From Viridibacterium sediminicola (lineage in GTDB: Bacteria > Pseudomonadota > Gammaproteobacteria > Burkholderiales > Rhodocyclaceae): a stretch of DNA of 64,000 bases. Below, in pieces: positions 32,408 to 45,741 of this stretch. The DNA lies in contig NZ_JBDIVE010000001.1 of the NCBI RefSeq assembly GCF_039631295.1, positions 124,001 through 188,000 on the forward strand, read 5' to 3'. The stretch's first letter is position 1; each line of letters begins with the position of its first letter. The notes under the pieces are model-generated. The model ran no database searches. It was not told the DNA's origin and saw nothing but the letters and a program-made list of their open reading frames with translations. The position numbers were made by a program, and so were the translations under genes.

Positions 32408-33031
32408 ATGGGAGTCCAGGGGCAATCTGCACGGCGCGGCCTGAGCCTGCCTGCGCAGCGCTTGCCGCGCGAGCGGCGCACGCGGCAAGCCATCGTCCTG
32501 CTGCAAAGCTTGCATACCGATGGCACGGCGCACGCGCATGGGCGCAGCCTGCTCGAACACCTGGTCGGCACGGCGCAATTGCTGCTGGCCTGGAACGCGC
32601 CGCTGGATCATGTGCTGGCCGGTTTGTGCCACAGCGTCTACGGCACCCAAGCATTCAGGAAGATCAGCCTCGCACACGCCCAACGCCCGCGCCTGCAGCA
32701 GCTGATCGGGCGGCGTGCGGAAGCGCTGGTGTGGCTGTTCAGCACCCTGCGGCGCCCAGCCTGCCTGCTCAAGGCCAGCGCAGGCGGACATTGCCTGGTG
32801 CGCACGCGTGCCGGACGCAGCCGCCATCTCGATCCGGACACGCTGGGCGCGCTGTTCGTCATCGAATGCGCCAATCTGCTCGACCAGGGCGTCTCGCTGG
32901 CCCTCGCGCGCCGCCTGCTCAAGCTCGCCCGACGTCACGCCGTCACGCCGCCAGCCATGCTGCAGGCGCTGCAAAAAGAAATGCGGCTGGCACTTTACGC
33001 GCGCAGCCGCATTCACATCTCGTCGCACTGA
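32408..33031 (+). CDS. HD-like protein, DUF6817-type
   Basis: 207 residues. The central segment (about 41-85) has the pattern H-GRSLLEHLVGTAQLLLAWNAP-AGLCHSVYGT. I associate this from memory with DUF6817, a relative of HD-domain metal proteins. Likely metal ligands are His44, His51 and His75. The usual HD doublet reads His-Ser here, and a later ECAN motif (Glu153, Asn156) may complete the site. The basic N-terminal 30 residues are variable. The start lies 10 bases after the oxygenase stop, with a weak Shine-Dalgarno. HD-type di-iron proteins partnered with 2OG oxygenases are known from the PhnY/PhnZ pathway, which makes this pairing suggestive. The function is unknown. Confidence 0.7.
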   Translation: MGVQGQSARRGLSLPAQRLPRERRTRQAIVLLQSLHTDGTAHAHGRSLLEHLVGTAQLLLAWNAPLDHVLAGLCHSVYGTQAFRKISLAHAQRPRLQQLIGRRAEALVWLFSTLRRPACLLKASAGGHCLVRTRAGRSRHLDPDTLGALFVIECANLLDQGVSLALARRLLKLARRHAVTPPAMLQALQKEMRLALYARSRIHISSH

Positions 33032-33057
33032 GTCCTGCCCGCTCCAGGCGGCAGGAC
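33032..33057. terminator. Hairpin between convergent HD-like gene and gltD
   Basis: GTCCTGCC (33032-33039) pairs with GGCAGGAC (33050-33057). It fills the 37-base gap between two convergent stop codons. No U-tract is present, so terminator strength is uncertain. Confidence 0.4.
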
Positions 33058-33068
33058 CCGGCCCTGGC

Positions 33069-34553
33069 TCAGCGAGGCAGGACGCTGCTGCCCATCAGGA
33101 AGCTATCGACCTCACGTGCGGCCTGACGGCCTTCACGGATCGCCCACACCACCAGCGACTGGCCACGACGCGTATCACCGGCGACGAAGACCTTCGGCAC
33201 ATTGGTGGCGTAGCAGCCAGCACCATCGGTACTCGCCTTGGCGTTGCCGCGTGCGTCCTTCTCGATACCGAAGTTCTCCAGCAGGCTGCCCACCGGATTG
33301 ACGAAGCCCATCGCCAGGAACACGGCTTCGGCCGGGATTTCCTTTTCGGAACCGGGCACTTCGCTCATCTTCATCTGGCCGGTCTTGTCGTCCTTCTTCC
33401 ACTCGACCTGAGCGGTGACCAGCGACTTCAGCTTGCCGTTCTCGCCACGGAATTCCTTGGTGGTCACCGACCAGGCGCGATCACAGCCTTCGTCGTGCGA
33501 AGACGAGGTACGCATCTTGATCGGCCAGTACGGCCACACCAGAGACTTGTTTTCCTTCTCCGGCGGTTGCGGCATCAGCTCGAACTGCAGCACGCTCTTG
33601 GCGCCGTGACGGTTGGAGGTACCCACGCAGTCAGAACCCGTGTCACCACCACCGATGACGACAACATTCTTGCCGGTGACCTTGATCTGATCCTTGAGCT
33701 TGTCGCCCGCCACAACCTTGTTCTGCGGAATCAGGAACTCCAGCGCGAAGTGCACGCCGTCGAGCTCGCGCCCCGGAATCGGCAGATCGCGCGGCACTTC
33801 GGAACCGGCCGCGATCAGCACGGCGTCAAAGTCCTTGGCCAGCTTCTTCGGCGAGAGCTTTTCCTTGGCATCGCTATTGATGCCCTTGGGCAGCTCGGCG
33901 TCACCGATAAAGACACCGGTCTTGAAGACCACGCCTTCAGCTTCCATCTGCTTGATGCGGCGGTCGATGATCGACTTGTCGAGCTTGAAGTCGGGAATGC
34001 CATAGCGCAGCAGACCGCCGATGCGCGAGCTCTTCTCGAACACCGTCACCTCATGACCGACACGTGCCAGCTGCTGGGCCGCCGCCAGACCGGCAGGGCC
34101 GGAGCCGACGACAGCGATCTTCTTGCCGGTCTTCTGGGCCGCCGGCAACGGCTTCACCCAGCCGTTTTCCCAGGCCTTGTCGATGATGGCGTGCTCGATC
34201 GATTTGATGCCGACCGGCGCCACATTGATACCCAAGGTGCATGCAGCCTCACACGGCGCCGGACAGATGCGGCCGGTGAATTCCGGGAAGTTGTTGGTCG
34301 AGTGCAGCACCTCGATCGCCTCTTCCCACTTCTGCTTATAGACCAGGTCATTCCAGTCCGGAATGATGTTGTTGACCGGGCAACCGTTGTTGCAGAACGG
34401 AATGCCGCAATCCATGCAGCGCGCGCCCTGGATCTTGGCCTGCTCGTCGCTCAGGGCCAGCACGAATTCCTTGTAGTGCTTCTTGCGTGATTCGGGCGCT
34501 TCATAGCCCTCGTCCTGACGCTCGAATTCCAGAAAGCCGGTTACTTTTCCCAT
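33069..34553 (-). CDS. gltD: Glutamate synthase (NADPH) small subunit
   Basis: 494-residue beta subunit of GOGAT. It oxidises NADPH on FAD and passes electrons through [4Fe-4S] centres to the large subunit. The N-terminal cysteine clusters (CMDCGIPFCNNGCP and CPAPCEAACTLG) are intact. The FAD-binding GSGPAGLAAAQQLARVGHEVTVFE and NADPH-binding GGGDTGSDCVG Rossmann loops are present. The length is slightly above the usual 470-490. It begins 19 bases after gltB on the same strand. Confidence 0.97.
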   Translation of the reverse strand: MGKVTGFLEFERQDEGYEAPESRKKHYKEFVLALSDEQAKIQGARCMDCGIPFCNNGCPVNNIIPDWNDLVYKQKWEEAIEVLHSTNNFPEFTGRICPAPCEAACTLGINVAPVGIKSIEHAIIDKAWENGWVKPLPAAQKTGKKIAVVGSGPAGLAAAQQLARVGHEVTVFEKSSRIGGLLRYGIPDFKLDKSIIDRRIKQMEAEGVVFKTGVFIGDAELPKGINSDAKEKLSPKKLAKDFDAVLIAAGSEVPRDLPIPGRELDGVHFALEFLIPQNKVVAGDKLKDQIKVTGKNVVVIGGGDTGSDCVGTSNRHGAKSVLQFELMPQPPEKENKSLVWPYWPIKMRTSSSHDEGCDRAWSVTTKEFRGENGKLKSLVTAQVEWKKDDKTGQMKMSEVPGSEKEIPAEAVFLAMGFVNPVGSLLENFGIEKDARGNAKASTDGAGCYATNVPKVFVAGDTRRGQSLVVWAIREGRQAAREVDSFLMGSSVLPR

Positions 34554-34572
34554 TTCTAATCTCTCCCCTGAA

Positions 34573-39255
<4,683 letters not shown>

Positions 39256-39315
39256 CAATCCACTCCTGGAAGAAACCCAGCCGCACGCACCGCGCGCGTT
39301 CTGGCACAGGCCTGA

Positions 39316-39344
39316 AATATAAGACCTCTGCGCACGCAATCCAA
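39316..39344 (-). promoter_or_regulatory. Candidate sigma-70 promoter of gltBD
   Basis: The minus strand has TTGGAT (39339-39344), a 17-base spacer and TATATT (39316-39321). The -10 is strong and the -35 weak. A second copy of the same TTATATTTC word lies 31 bases upstream (39345-39353). There is no sigma-54 match in this interval. Confidence 0.45.
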
Positions 39345-39353
39345 GAAATATAA

Positions 39354-39417
39354 AACGGGGTCAGATTGCACTAAATAAGCGCCCTGTTGCGGTGCTCCAA
39401 AAAAATAGGGACATATT
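39354..39417. repeat. RAYT-associated motifs next to gltB
   Basis: Two short words, AACGGGGTCAGATTGCA (39354-39370) and AAAAATAGGGACATATT (39401-39417), resemble the GGGGTCAGA and GGGACATATT motifs I recall beside REP-associated transposases in proteobacteria. They lie downstream of the transposase gene. Neither forms a full palindrome here, so they may be decayed recognition ends. The rest of 39256-39530 shows only the gltB promoter region. Confidence 0.5.
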
Positions 39418-39530
39418 AAAAAGCGCCACATCGGTGCGAACCGGGACGAGCCTCGGCAAGCCATTCCGTTTTTTCAGCAAAACAGGCTAGAAACAAGCAG
39501 CTAGATGTAGAAATTAGACCGCAGGCATGT

Positions 39531-40223
39531 TCAATCGGGTGCCTGGATTTTGCGTGGGCGCCCCTTGGGCAAGGGTGCAATCCGGCGATTGGCCGCAGCA
39601 TCGCGACCTGCATCGACCTCGCCGAGCAACCAGCCGCGATGCGCGGCATAGCGTAGGGCCGCCAGCGCCTCATCACTCGGCAGCGCTTCGATCAGCTGGC
39701 GATAGCTGGCCTGACGGTCGAAAGGGGTATTGCCCAGCGCCCAGTACTCGCGGTGATCGGTGACCAGGGCATCGGTGGCGAGTCCGACGTGATGACGACA
39801 ACTGGACCAGGGGTAATGTGCCGCCTGGGCGGCCAGGCCGGCGCGTACTGGGTTCTGCTCGATGTAGCGGTAACACGCCAACAGCCAGGCCCGAGGCTCG
39901 ATCACCGTCGAGCGGAAGCGCCCTTCCCATAAAGTCCCGGTGCGCGCGTGGCGATCATTGAAATAACGCACATAACGCCGCCCCAGGCGCTGCATCAAGG
40001 AGCCCGCCCCGCCCTGCTCCGGCGCGCTGAGCAAAAGATGCACGTGATCGTTCATCAGCACATAGGCGTGCACCGGCAGCGCCAGCTCGCGCGAAGCATC
40101 GCGCAGCATGTCGCGATAGGCACGGAAATCCGCTTCGTCGATGAAAATCGGGGTGCGGTTATTGCCGCGCTGCAGAATCAGCTGCGGCAAGCCGGGCACA
40201 TAAAGACGGGCGAGACGACTCAT
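39531..40223 (-). mobile_element. REP-associated tyrosine transposase (RAYT, Y1/IS200-like)
   Basis: 230-residue HUH nuclease of the TnpA-REP type. It has the metal-binding His60-x-His62 in MNDHVHLLL. The CYRYIEQNPVRAGL helix holds the catalytic tyrosine, probably Tyr120. The GTLWEGRFRSTVIEP block is typical of the family. The basic tail ends PKGRPRKIQ. RAYTs are single-copy, domesticated relatives of IS200 transposases that process REP palindromes; they are not classic IS elements with terminal repeats. The gene is apparently intact and lies between gltB and dgt, which are adjacent in many relatives. Confidence 0.92.
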
Positions 40224-40238
40224 CGCGAACGGGGCAAA

Positions 40239-41378
40239 TCAGGGCTCACTGATCGAGAACAGCCGGCGGTGTTCCTTGACCGCGTAACGGTCGGTCATGC
40301 CGGCGATGTAGTCGGCCACCGCGCGCGCCTTTTCATCCTGCGCCATGCGCTGGTATTGCGGCGGCAGCAGGCGGGGGTCGTTCATGAAGGCGTTGAACAG
40401 CTCGCTGATGATGCGCCGCGCCTTGCTCATCTCGCGCAAGACCTTGTAATGCCAGTAAAGATTGTCACGCAGGAAGCGCTGCAGCGCTTGCAACTGCTCC
40501 AGCATGGCCGGCGAAAATGCCACCAGCGGCGCGCCGGCGTGATGCACATCGGCCAGGCTCGCGACGCCTGATTCCGCGATCTTGTGGCGACTGGTCTCGA
40601 TCAGGTCGAGCGAGAACTCATTGATCAGGCGGCGCACGGTTTCATGGATCAGGCGGCGTTCGGCCAGGCCCGGATACTGGGCGCGCACGGCGGCGCAGTG
40701 ACGCGCGAAGACCGGCACCGCTTCGAGCTGTTCGAGGCTGATCAGGCCAGCACGCAAACCATCATCGACATCGTGATTGTTGTAGGCCACGGCATCGGCC
40801 AGATTGCATAGCTGCGCTTCCAGCGAGGGCTGGGTCTTGTTGATGAATCGCGCGCCGACTTCACCGAGCAGGGCCGCATTCTTCAGCGAGCAGTGCTTGA
40901 GGATGCCCTCGCGCGTCTCGAAACAGAGATTGAGCCCATCGAAGGCGGCATAGCGCTCTTCGAGCAGATCGACGATGCGCAGCGACTGCAGATTGTGTTC
41001 GAAGCCGCCAAAGGCTTTCATGCAGTCATTGAGCGCGTCTTGACCGGCATGGCCGAAAGGCGTGTGACCGAGGTCGTGCGAGAGCGAAATCGCCTCCACC
41101 AGATCTTCGTTCAAGTGCAGGGCGCGCGCCAGCGAGCGGGCAATTTGCGCCACCTCGATGCTGTGCGTCAGACGGGTGCGGAACAGATCGCCCTCGTGAT
41201 TGACGAAGACCTGGGTCTTGTACTCCAGCCGACGGAAGGCCGTGGAGTGGATGACACGGTCGCGGTCACGCTGGAACTGGCTGCGCGAGGACGGCGCATC
41301 CTCAGGCACCAGACGCCCGCGGCTATTGGCCTCGCTGACGGCGTAAGGAGCCAGGGGAGAGGCCGACGCGCCGCTCAT
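40239..41378 (-). CDS. dgt: Deoxyguanosinetriphosphate triphosphohydrolase-like protein
   Basis: 379-residue HD-domain dNTPase. It hydrolyses dNTPs to deoxynucleoside and triphosphate and may tune dNTP pools. Metal ligands are in LTHSIEVAQ, the HD motif LSHDLGHTPFGHAGQ and the later NLADAVAYNNHDVDDGL stretch. RDRDRVIHSTAFRRLEYKTQVF is the family N-terminal motif. I chose the ATG at 41378, which immediately follows the aroB stop; an ATG seven codons upstream is possible. It is the last gene of aroK-aroB-dgt. Confidence 0.93.
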   Translation of the reverse strand: MSGASASPLAPYAVSEANSRGRLVPEDAPSSRSQFQRDRDRVIHSTAFRRLEYKTQVFVNHEGDLFRTRLTHSIEVAQIARSLARALHLNEDLVEAISLSHDLGHTPFGHAGQDALNDCMKAFGGFEHNLQSLRIVDLLEERYAAFDGLNLCFETREGILKHCSLKNAALLGEVGARFINKTQPSLEAQLCNLADAVAYNNHDVDDGLRAGLISLEQLEAVPVFARHCAAVRAQYPGLAERRLIHETVRRLINEFSLDLIETSRHKIAESGVASLADVHHAGAPLVAFSPAMLEQLQALQRFLRDNLYWHYKVLREMSKARRIISELFNAFMNDPRLLPPQYQRMAQDEKARAVADYIAGMTDRYAVKEHRRLFSISEP

Positions 41379-41379
41379 G

Positions 41380-42474
41380 TCAGACGCAGCAACTGGCAAT
41401 CGCCAGCTCGATCTCGGCCTGGCTGGCCGCTTCGCTGATCACCGCCTCGCCAATGCGGCGCAGGAGGATCAGGCGCAGGCGGCCATCGGCCACTTTCTTG
41501 TCGTGTCGCATCAGATCCAGATAGCGCTCGACACCCAGCTTCGGGCCCTGCACCGGCAAGCCGGCGCGCTGGAACAAGCGGCGGATGCGCTCGACATCAG
41601 CCTCGGGCAGCATGCCCAGCTGGGCGGAGAGCTGGGCCGCCATCACCACGCCCGCCGCCACGGCTTCGCCGTGCAGGTATTCGCCGTAGCCCATACCGGT
41701 CTCGATGGCGTGACCAAAAGTGTGGCCCAGATTCAGATGCGCGCGCTCGCCCTGCTCGGTTTCGTCGGCCGCCACCACGGTCGCCTTGATGCGGCAATTC
41801 CACTCCACCGCTTCAGCGAGCAAGTCTTCATCGCAGGCCAACAGACCATCGATGTGCTGCTCCAGCCAATCCATGCGCGCAGCATCGCGAATCAGCGCGT
41901 GCTTGATGACTTCAGCCAGCCCGGCACGCAGCTCGCGGATCGGCAGGGTGCGCAGGGTGGACACATCGGCCAGTACCAGACGCGGCTGGTAGAAAGCGCC
42001 GATCATGTTCTTGCCCAGCGGATGATTGATCGCCGTCTTGCCACCGACCGAGGAGTCGACCTGTGACAGCAAGGTCGTGGGCACCTGGATGAAGGGCACG
42101 CCGCGCTGATAGCAGGCGGCCGCAAAACCGGTCATGTCGCCGACCACACCGCCACCGAGGGCGATCAAGGTCACCGAACGCTCACAGCGCGCTTCCAGCA
42201 AGCCACTGAAAATCAGGTTGAGCGTTTCCCAGTTCTTGTTGGCTTCACCATCGGGCAGCACGATCGCGGTGCTCGCCACGCCAGCCGCGTCCAGCGCGGC
42301 TTGCAGGCGGCCCAGATAGAGCGGGCCAACGAGCTCATTGGTGACAATCGCCACACGCGGGCGCTTGAGATACGGCAGGATCAATTCAGCATTGTCGAAA
42401 ATGCCGGCGCCAATGTGTATCGGGTAGGCGCGCGCGCCCAGTGCTACGTCGAGTGTGCGCACTGTTTCTCCCAT
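41380..42474 (-). CDS. aroB: 3-dehydroquinate synthase
   Basis: 364-residue NAD- and metal-dependent enzyme of the shikimate pathway. It converts DAHP to 3-dehydroquinate. The NAD-binding GGGVVGDMTGFAA, the PTTLLSQVDSSVGGKTAIN loop and the zinc ligands in NLGHTFGHAIE and LHGEAVAAG are all present. Normal length. Its start lies inside the last 31 bases of aroK, so the two are coupled. Confidence 0.97.
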   Translation of the reverse strand: MGETVRTLDVALGARAYPIHIGAGIFDNAELILPYLKRPRVAIVTNELVGPLYLGRLQAALDAAGVASTAIVLPDGEANKNWETLNLIFSGLLEARCERSVTLIALGGGVVGDMTGFAAACYQRGVPFIQVPTTLLSQVDSSVGGKTAINHPLGKNMIGAFYQPRLVLADVSTLRTLPIRELRAGLAEVIKHALIRDAARMDWLEQHIDGLLACDEDLLAEAVEWNCRIKATVVAADETEQGERAHLNLGHTFGHAIETGMGYGEYLHGEAVAAGVVMAAQLSAQLGMLPEADVERIRRLFQRAGLPVQGPKLGVERYLDLMRHDKKVADGRLRLILLRRIGEAVISEAASQAEIELAIASCCV

Positions 42475-42977
42475 TCTTTGAGGATGCGAACGACGGCCAG
42501 CTGCGAATTATTGCGCGCGCCGTCAACGATGATGTGTGCGATCTCGCGGTACAAGGGATCGCGCTGCACGCGCAAGGCATCAAGCTTGGCGCGCGGATCC
42601 GCCACCTGCAACAAGGGGCGGTTGGTGTCGTGGCGTGTGCGTTCGAGCAGCACGTGGGTCGGCACATCCAGATACACCACCCAGCCACTGCCATGCATGA
42701 TCTGGCGATTGGCCGGATCGAGCACTGCGCCGCCACCAGTGGCCACGACAATGCCGGACTCATGCGACAACTCCTCGATCACCATGGCTTCGCGCTTGCG
42801 AAAGCCGGCCTCGCCCTCCATCTCGAAGATGGTGGGAATGCGCACGCCGGTACGGTGCTCGATTTCATGGTCGGAGTCCAGGAAGCGCCGTCCCATGCGG
42901 CGTGCCAGCGCACGGCCGATGGTGGTCTTGCCGGAACCCATGAGTCCGACCAGGTAGATATTTTCTGACTGATTCAT
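42444..42977 (-). CDS. aroK: Shikimate kinase
   Basis: 177-residue P-loop kinase that phosphorylates shikimate. Walker A GLMGSGKTT is at 11-19. The shikimate-binding Asp lies in FLDSDHEIE, and VVATGGGAVLDPANR and the lid arginine in RPLL are present. A GTG one codon before the ATG could also start translation. It is followed by aroB with a 31-base overlap and preceded by a terminator that separates it from pilQ. Confidence 0.96.
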   Translation of the reverse strand: MNQSENIYLVGLMGSGKTTIGRALARRMGRRFLDSDHEIEHRTGVRIPTIFEMEGEAGFRKREAMVIEELSHESGIVVATGGGAVLDPANRQIMHGSGWVVYLDVPTHVLLERTRHDTNRPLLQVADPRAKLDALRVQRDPLYREIAHIIVDGARNNSQLAVVRILKEWEKQCAHST

Positions 42978-43025
42978 CACATGCCAATTCTAGCCCGGAT
43001 GCGCTGGGCCCGGCACAAAAGCAAA

Positions 43026-43046
43026 CGGCCCGATCAACTCGGGCCG
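43026..43046 (-). terminator. Terminator after pilQ
   Basis: CGGCCCGA (43026-43033) and TCGGGCCG (43039-43046) form an 8-bp stem with a 5-base loop, followed on the minus strand by TTTGCTTTTG. It ends the pilMNOPQ operon 25 bases after pilQ; aroK presumably has its own promoter nearby or relies on read-through. Confidence 0.8.
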
Positions 43047-43070
43047 CTTATGAGGACTTGAGCCAAGGAA

Positions 43071-45206
43071 TCAGCGTGCAGCGGTCTGATCGGTCAGGAT
43101 GCGCGGCGTGATGAAAATCATCAGCTCGGTCTTGCTGTCCGAACGCTCGTTCTCACGGAACAGATAACCGAGCACCGGCAAATCACCCAGCCATGGAATC
43201 TTGGTCGTGTTGTTGCGGATATCTTGCTGATAAATCCCGCCCAGCACCACGGTGCCGCCGTTGTCGACCAGCACACGGGTACTGACGTGTTTGGTATCGA
43301 TGGCCAGGCCCGAGGACGTGGACACCGAGCTGCTGACCGAGTCCTTGTTCACATCCACCGTCATGGCAATCCGGCCATCCGGCGTCACCTGCGGACGAAC
43401 CTTCATCGACAGCACAGCCTTACGGTAGGAAACCGAGCAACCACTATTGCCCGAACAACTCTGATACGGCACATCCACGCCCTGCTCGATCACCGCTTCG
43501 TTCTGGTCAGCCGTCATCACACGCGGACGGGAAACCACCTTGCCACGACCATCAGCCTCCAGGGCGGAGAGTTCCAGATCGACAAAGCGCGTACCTGAGG
43601 AGTTATACAAGACCGCCGACAAGACCCCCGCCGACTTGCCATTGATCGAGGGTGCCGCAAGATTGACATTCTGGACGTTGGAGGTGTTCCAGGTGGCCTG
43701 GGTCGTGGTCAGCCCTGCGGCATACCCTGTGCCTTCAATACCCGCCCCCACCGTCAGCTTGGAATTGCCGCTGTAGGTATTGCCCAACAAACCCATGAAG
43801 CCCAGGCGCACACCCAGATTGCGGGCGAAGCTGTCGGAAGCTTCGACAATCTGCGACTCAATCAAGACCTGCTTGACGGCCACATCGATCTCGGAGAGCA
43901 GACGACGCACATCGTCGAGACGCGCCGGCACATCGGAGACGATCAGCTTGTTGGAACGCTCGTCCATCACCACCACGCCGCGCTTGGACAGGATGGTTTT
44001 TTCCTTGTCCTTGAGAATGCCGTCGTAAATCGCCTTGGCGCTGTGATAATTGATCTGGAAAGACTCGGTCCGCAACGGCTCGATATCGCCGATCTGCGCT
44101 TGTGAATCGAGCTCCAGCTTTTCACGCGCGGCCAGCTCGTCGCGCGGCGCCACCCAGATCACATTGCCGTTCTTGCGCATGTCCAGACCCTTGGCCTGGA
44201 GAATGATGTTCAGCGCCTGATCCCAGGGAATGTCCTTGAGGCGCAGGGTCAGCGAGCCGCTGACTGCATCGCTGGTCACGATGTTGAAGTTGGTGAATTC
44301 GGCAATCGCCGCGAGCACCGAACGGACATCGATGTTCTGGAAATTGAGCGAGAGCTTCTCACCATTGAACTTCTTGTTGCCGGCGCCTTGCACCAGCTTG
44401 TTGGGGTCTTCCTTCAAAGCTTTGACCTCAACCACGAACTGGTTATCGGTCTGGTAAGCATTGTGTTCCCATAGCCCCTTGGGCGTGATCACCATGCGCA
44501 CCGAGTCGCCTTGAGCGCTGGTCACCACGGTATTCACCGGCGTCGCGAAGTCAGTCACATCCAGACGGCGGCTCAGGCGCTCGGGCACCGTGGTCTTGAG
44601 GAAATCGACGACCAGTGAAGCGCCTTGTTGGCGGATATCGATGCCGGCATTCGGGTCGGAGAGATCCACAACAATGCGCCCTTCACCATCCTTGCCACGG
44701 CGGAAACTGATGTCGCGCACACTATGCGTGCTGGCCCCCTGCTGTTCAGCGAAACGCGCTGCCGGAGCCGGCTCCTGACTTCTGGCAGGCAGATTGGCCA
44801 GCGTAATCAGCACTTCACGGCCATTGACCTGGGTGGTGTAAGTGAGCGGACGCAAGAGGTTGAGCACCACACGCGTGCGATCCGCAACCTGTACGAGATT
44901 GGCACTGCGCAAATCCCCCTCATTGAAGGAAACCGAACCCTGAGTGCCGTTGGCCGTGGCCGGAAAATCGATCGCGACCCGTGCCGGATTGGAGACACTG
45001 AAGCTGCCCAGGCTGCCAACCAACGGCTCCTTGAGCAAAACCTTGACCACCACATTGCCATTACTCTGGCTGGCCTGAACGGATTCAATCGAGTTCTTTG
45101 CCGGGGCTGCTGCCGGAGCCGCCGGCTGCTGTGCGCGAGCCGTTACGCTCGACAAGGCCGCCGCCATACAAAGCAGCACAATCTTTAGTTTTCGTTGGTA
45201 TGTCAT
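43071..45206 (-). CDS. pilQ: Type IV pilus secretin PilQ
   Basis: 711-residue outer-membrane secretin through which the pilus exits. A signal peptide (MTYQRKLKIVLLCMAAALSSVTARA) is followed by two AMIN-like peptidoglycan-binding domains (about 40-125 and 160-255). The N0/N1 domains follow (LSLNFQNIDVRSVLAAIAEFTNFNIV). The C-terminal secretin core (from about 440) includes VPYQSCSGNSGCSVSYRKA with a Cys pair, and VVLGGIYQQD. The tail LMIFITPRIL is typical. The start overlaps the pilP stop (ATGA). It is the last gene of the pil operon. Confidence 0.96.
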   Translation of the reverse strand: MTYQRKLKIVLLCMAAALSSVTARAQQPAAPAAAPAKNSIESVQASQSNGNVVVKVLLKEPLVGSLGSFSVSNPARVAIDFPATANGTQGSVSFNEGDLRSANLVQVADRTRVVLNLLRPLTYTTQVNGREVLITLANLPARSQEPAPAARFAEQQGASTHSVRDISFRRGKDGEGRIVVDLSDPNAGIDIRQQGASLVVDFLKTTVPERLSRRLDVTDFATPVNTVVTSAQGDSVRMVITPKGLWEHNAYQTDNQFVVEVKALKEDPNKLVQGAGNKKFNGEKLSLNFQNIDVRSVLAAIAEFTNFNIVTSDAVSGSLTLRLKDIPWDQALNIILQAKGLDMRKNGNVIWVAPRDELAAREKLELDSQAQIGDIEPLRTESFQINYHSAKAIYDGILKDKEKTILSKRGVVVMDERSNKLIVSDVPARLDDVRRLLSEIDVAVKQVLIESQIVEASDSFARNLGVRLGFMGLLGNTYSGNSKLTVGAGIEGTGYAAGLTTTQATWNTSNVQNVNLAAPSINGKSAGVLSAVLYNSSGTRFVDLELSALEADGRGKVVSRPRVMTADQNEAVIEQGVDVPYQSCSGNSGCSVSYRKAVLSMKVRPQVTPDGRIAMTVDVNKDSVSSSVSTSSGLAIDTKHVSTRVLVDNGGTVVLGGIYQQDIRNNTTKIPWLGDLPVLGYLFRENERSDSKTELMIFITPRILTDQTAAR

Positions 45207-45733
45207 CGCCTTGCCTCCTGCTCCTGCAATTGCATGGAGCCGATACGTTCAACCCAGTCGCCGTTGGCGTCTTCCACCAACTCTTTCAGTGTCAATTCTG
45301 CGTCCGAAATCTTGGTGATCTGCCCGAAGTTCTGACCGATGTAGTTGCCGACATGAACCTGGTAGGTGGTCTTGTCTACCTGCAGCAAGGCCACCGGCTT
45401 ACCCGCCTTGACCATCATGCCGACGAACTTCATGGACTCCAGCGGATAGGCCTCCAGCGGTTCGCGACGGCGATTGGTATCCGGACGGTTGGCAGAGCGC
45501 TTTTCCGGATCCAGCTTCGACGCCAGAAACGGATCAACGATCTTGTCCAGATCGAAATCCACGACGGGGAAAGTTTTGATTTGTGGCAGCGGAGGGATGT
45601 GGCCGCGCATACCAGCCTGCTCGTTCTGCATCCAGTTCTTGATGTCCTGATGCTCATCGCTGCCGCAGGCACTGAGCAAAGCCACGCCAAGCACCAAAGC
45701 ACCGGCTCGGACGGCAAATCTAGGCGTTCGCAT
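45203..45733 (-). CDS. pilP: Type IV pilus alignment lipoprotein PilP
   Basis: 176-residue inner-membrane lipoprotein that links the PilNO ring to the PilQ secretin. The lipobox LSAC follows a hydrophobic stretch (GALVLGVALLSAC). The disordered N-terminal region leads to the small beta-domain (LEAYPLESMKFVGMMVKAGKPVALLQVDKTTYQVHVGNYIGQNFGQI) typical of PilP. I chose the ATG at 45733, preceded by GAGGA; a GTG at 45745 that overlaps the pilO stop is an alternative. The stop overlaps pilQ. Confidence 0.94.
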   Translation of the reverse strand: MRTPRFAVRAGALVLGVALLSACGSDEHQDIKNWMQNEQAGMRGHIPPLPQIKTFPVVDFDLDKIVDPFLASKLDPEKRSANRPDTNRRREPLEAYPLESMKFVGMMVKAGKPVALLQVDKTTYQVHVGNYIGQNFGQITKISDAELTLKELVEDANGDWVERIGSMQLQEQEARR

Positions 45734-45741
45734 GGGCGTCC

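Noticed and set aside
39367..39438. Possible NtrC dyads ahead of gltB (TGCACTAAATAAGCGCC at 39367, AGCGCCACATCGGTGCG at 39422)
   Set aside because: Each has core mismatches, they fall within or beside transposase-associated sequence, and there is no sigma-54 promoter nearby.
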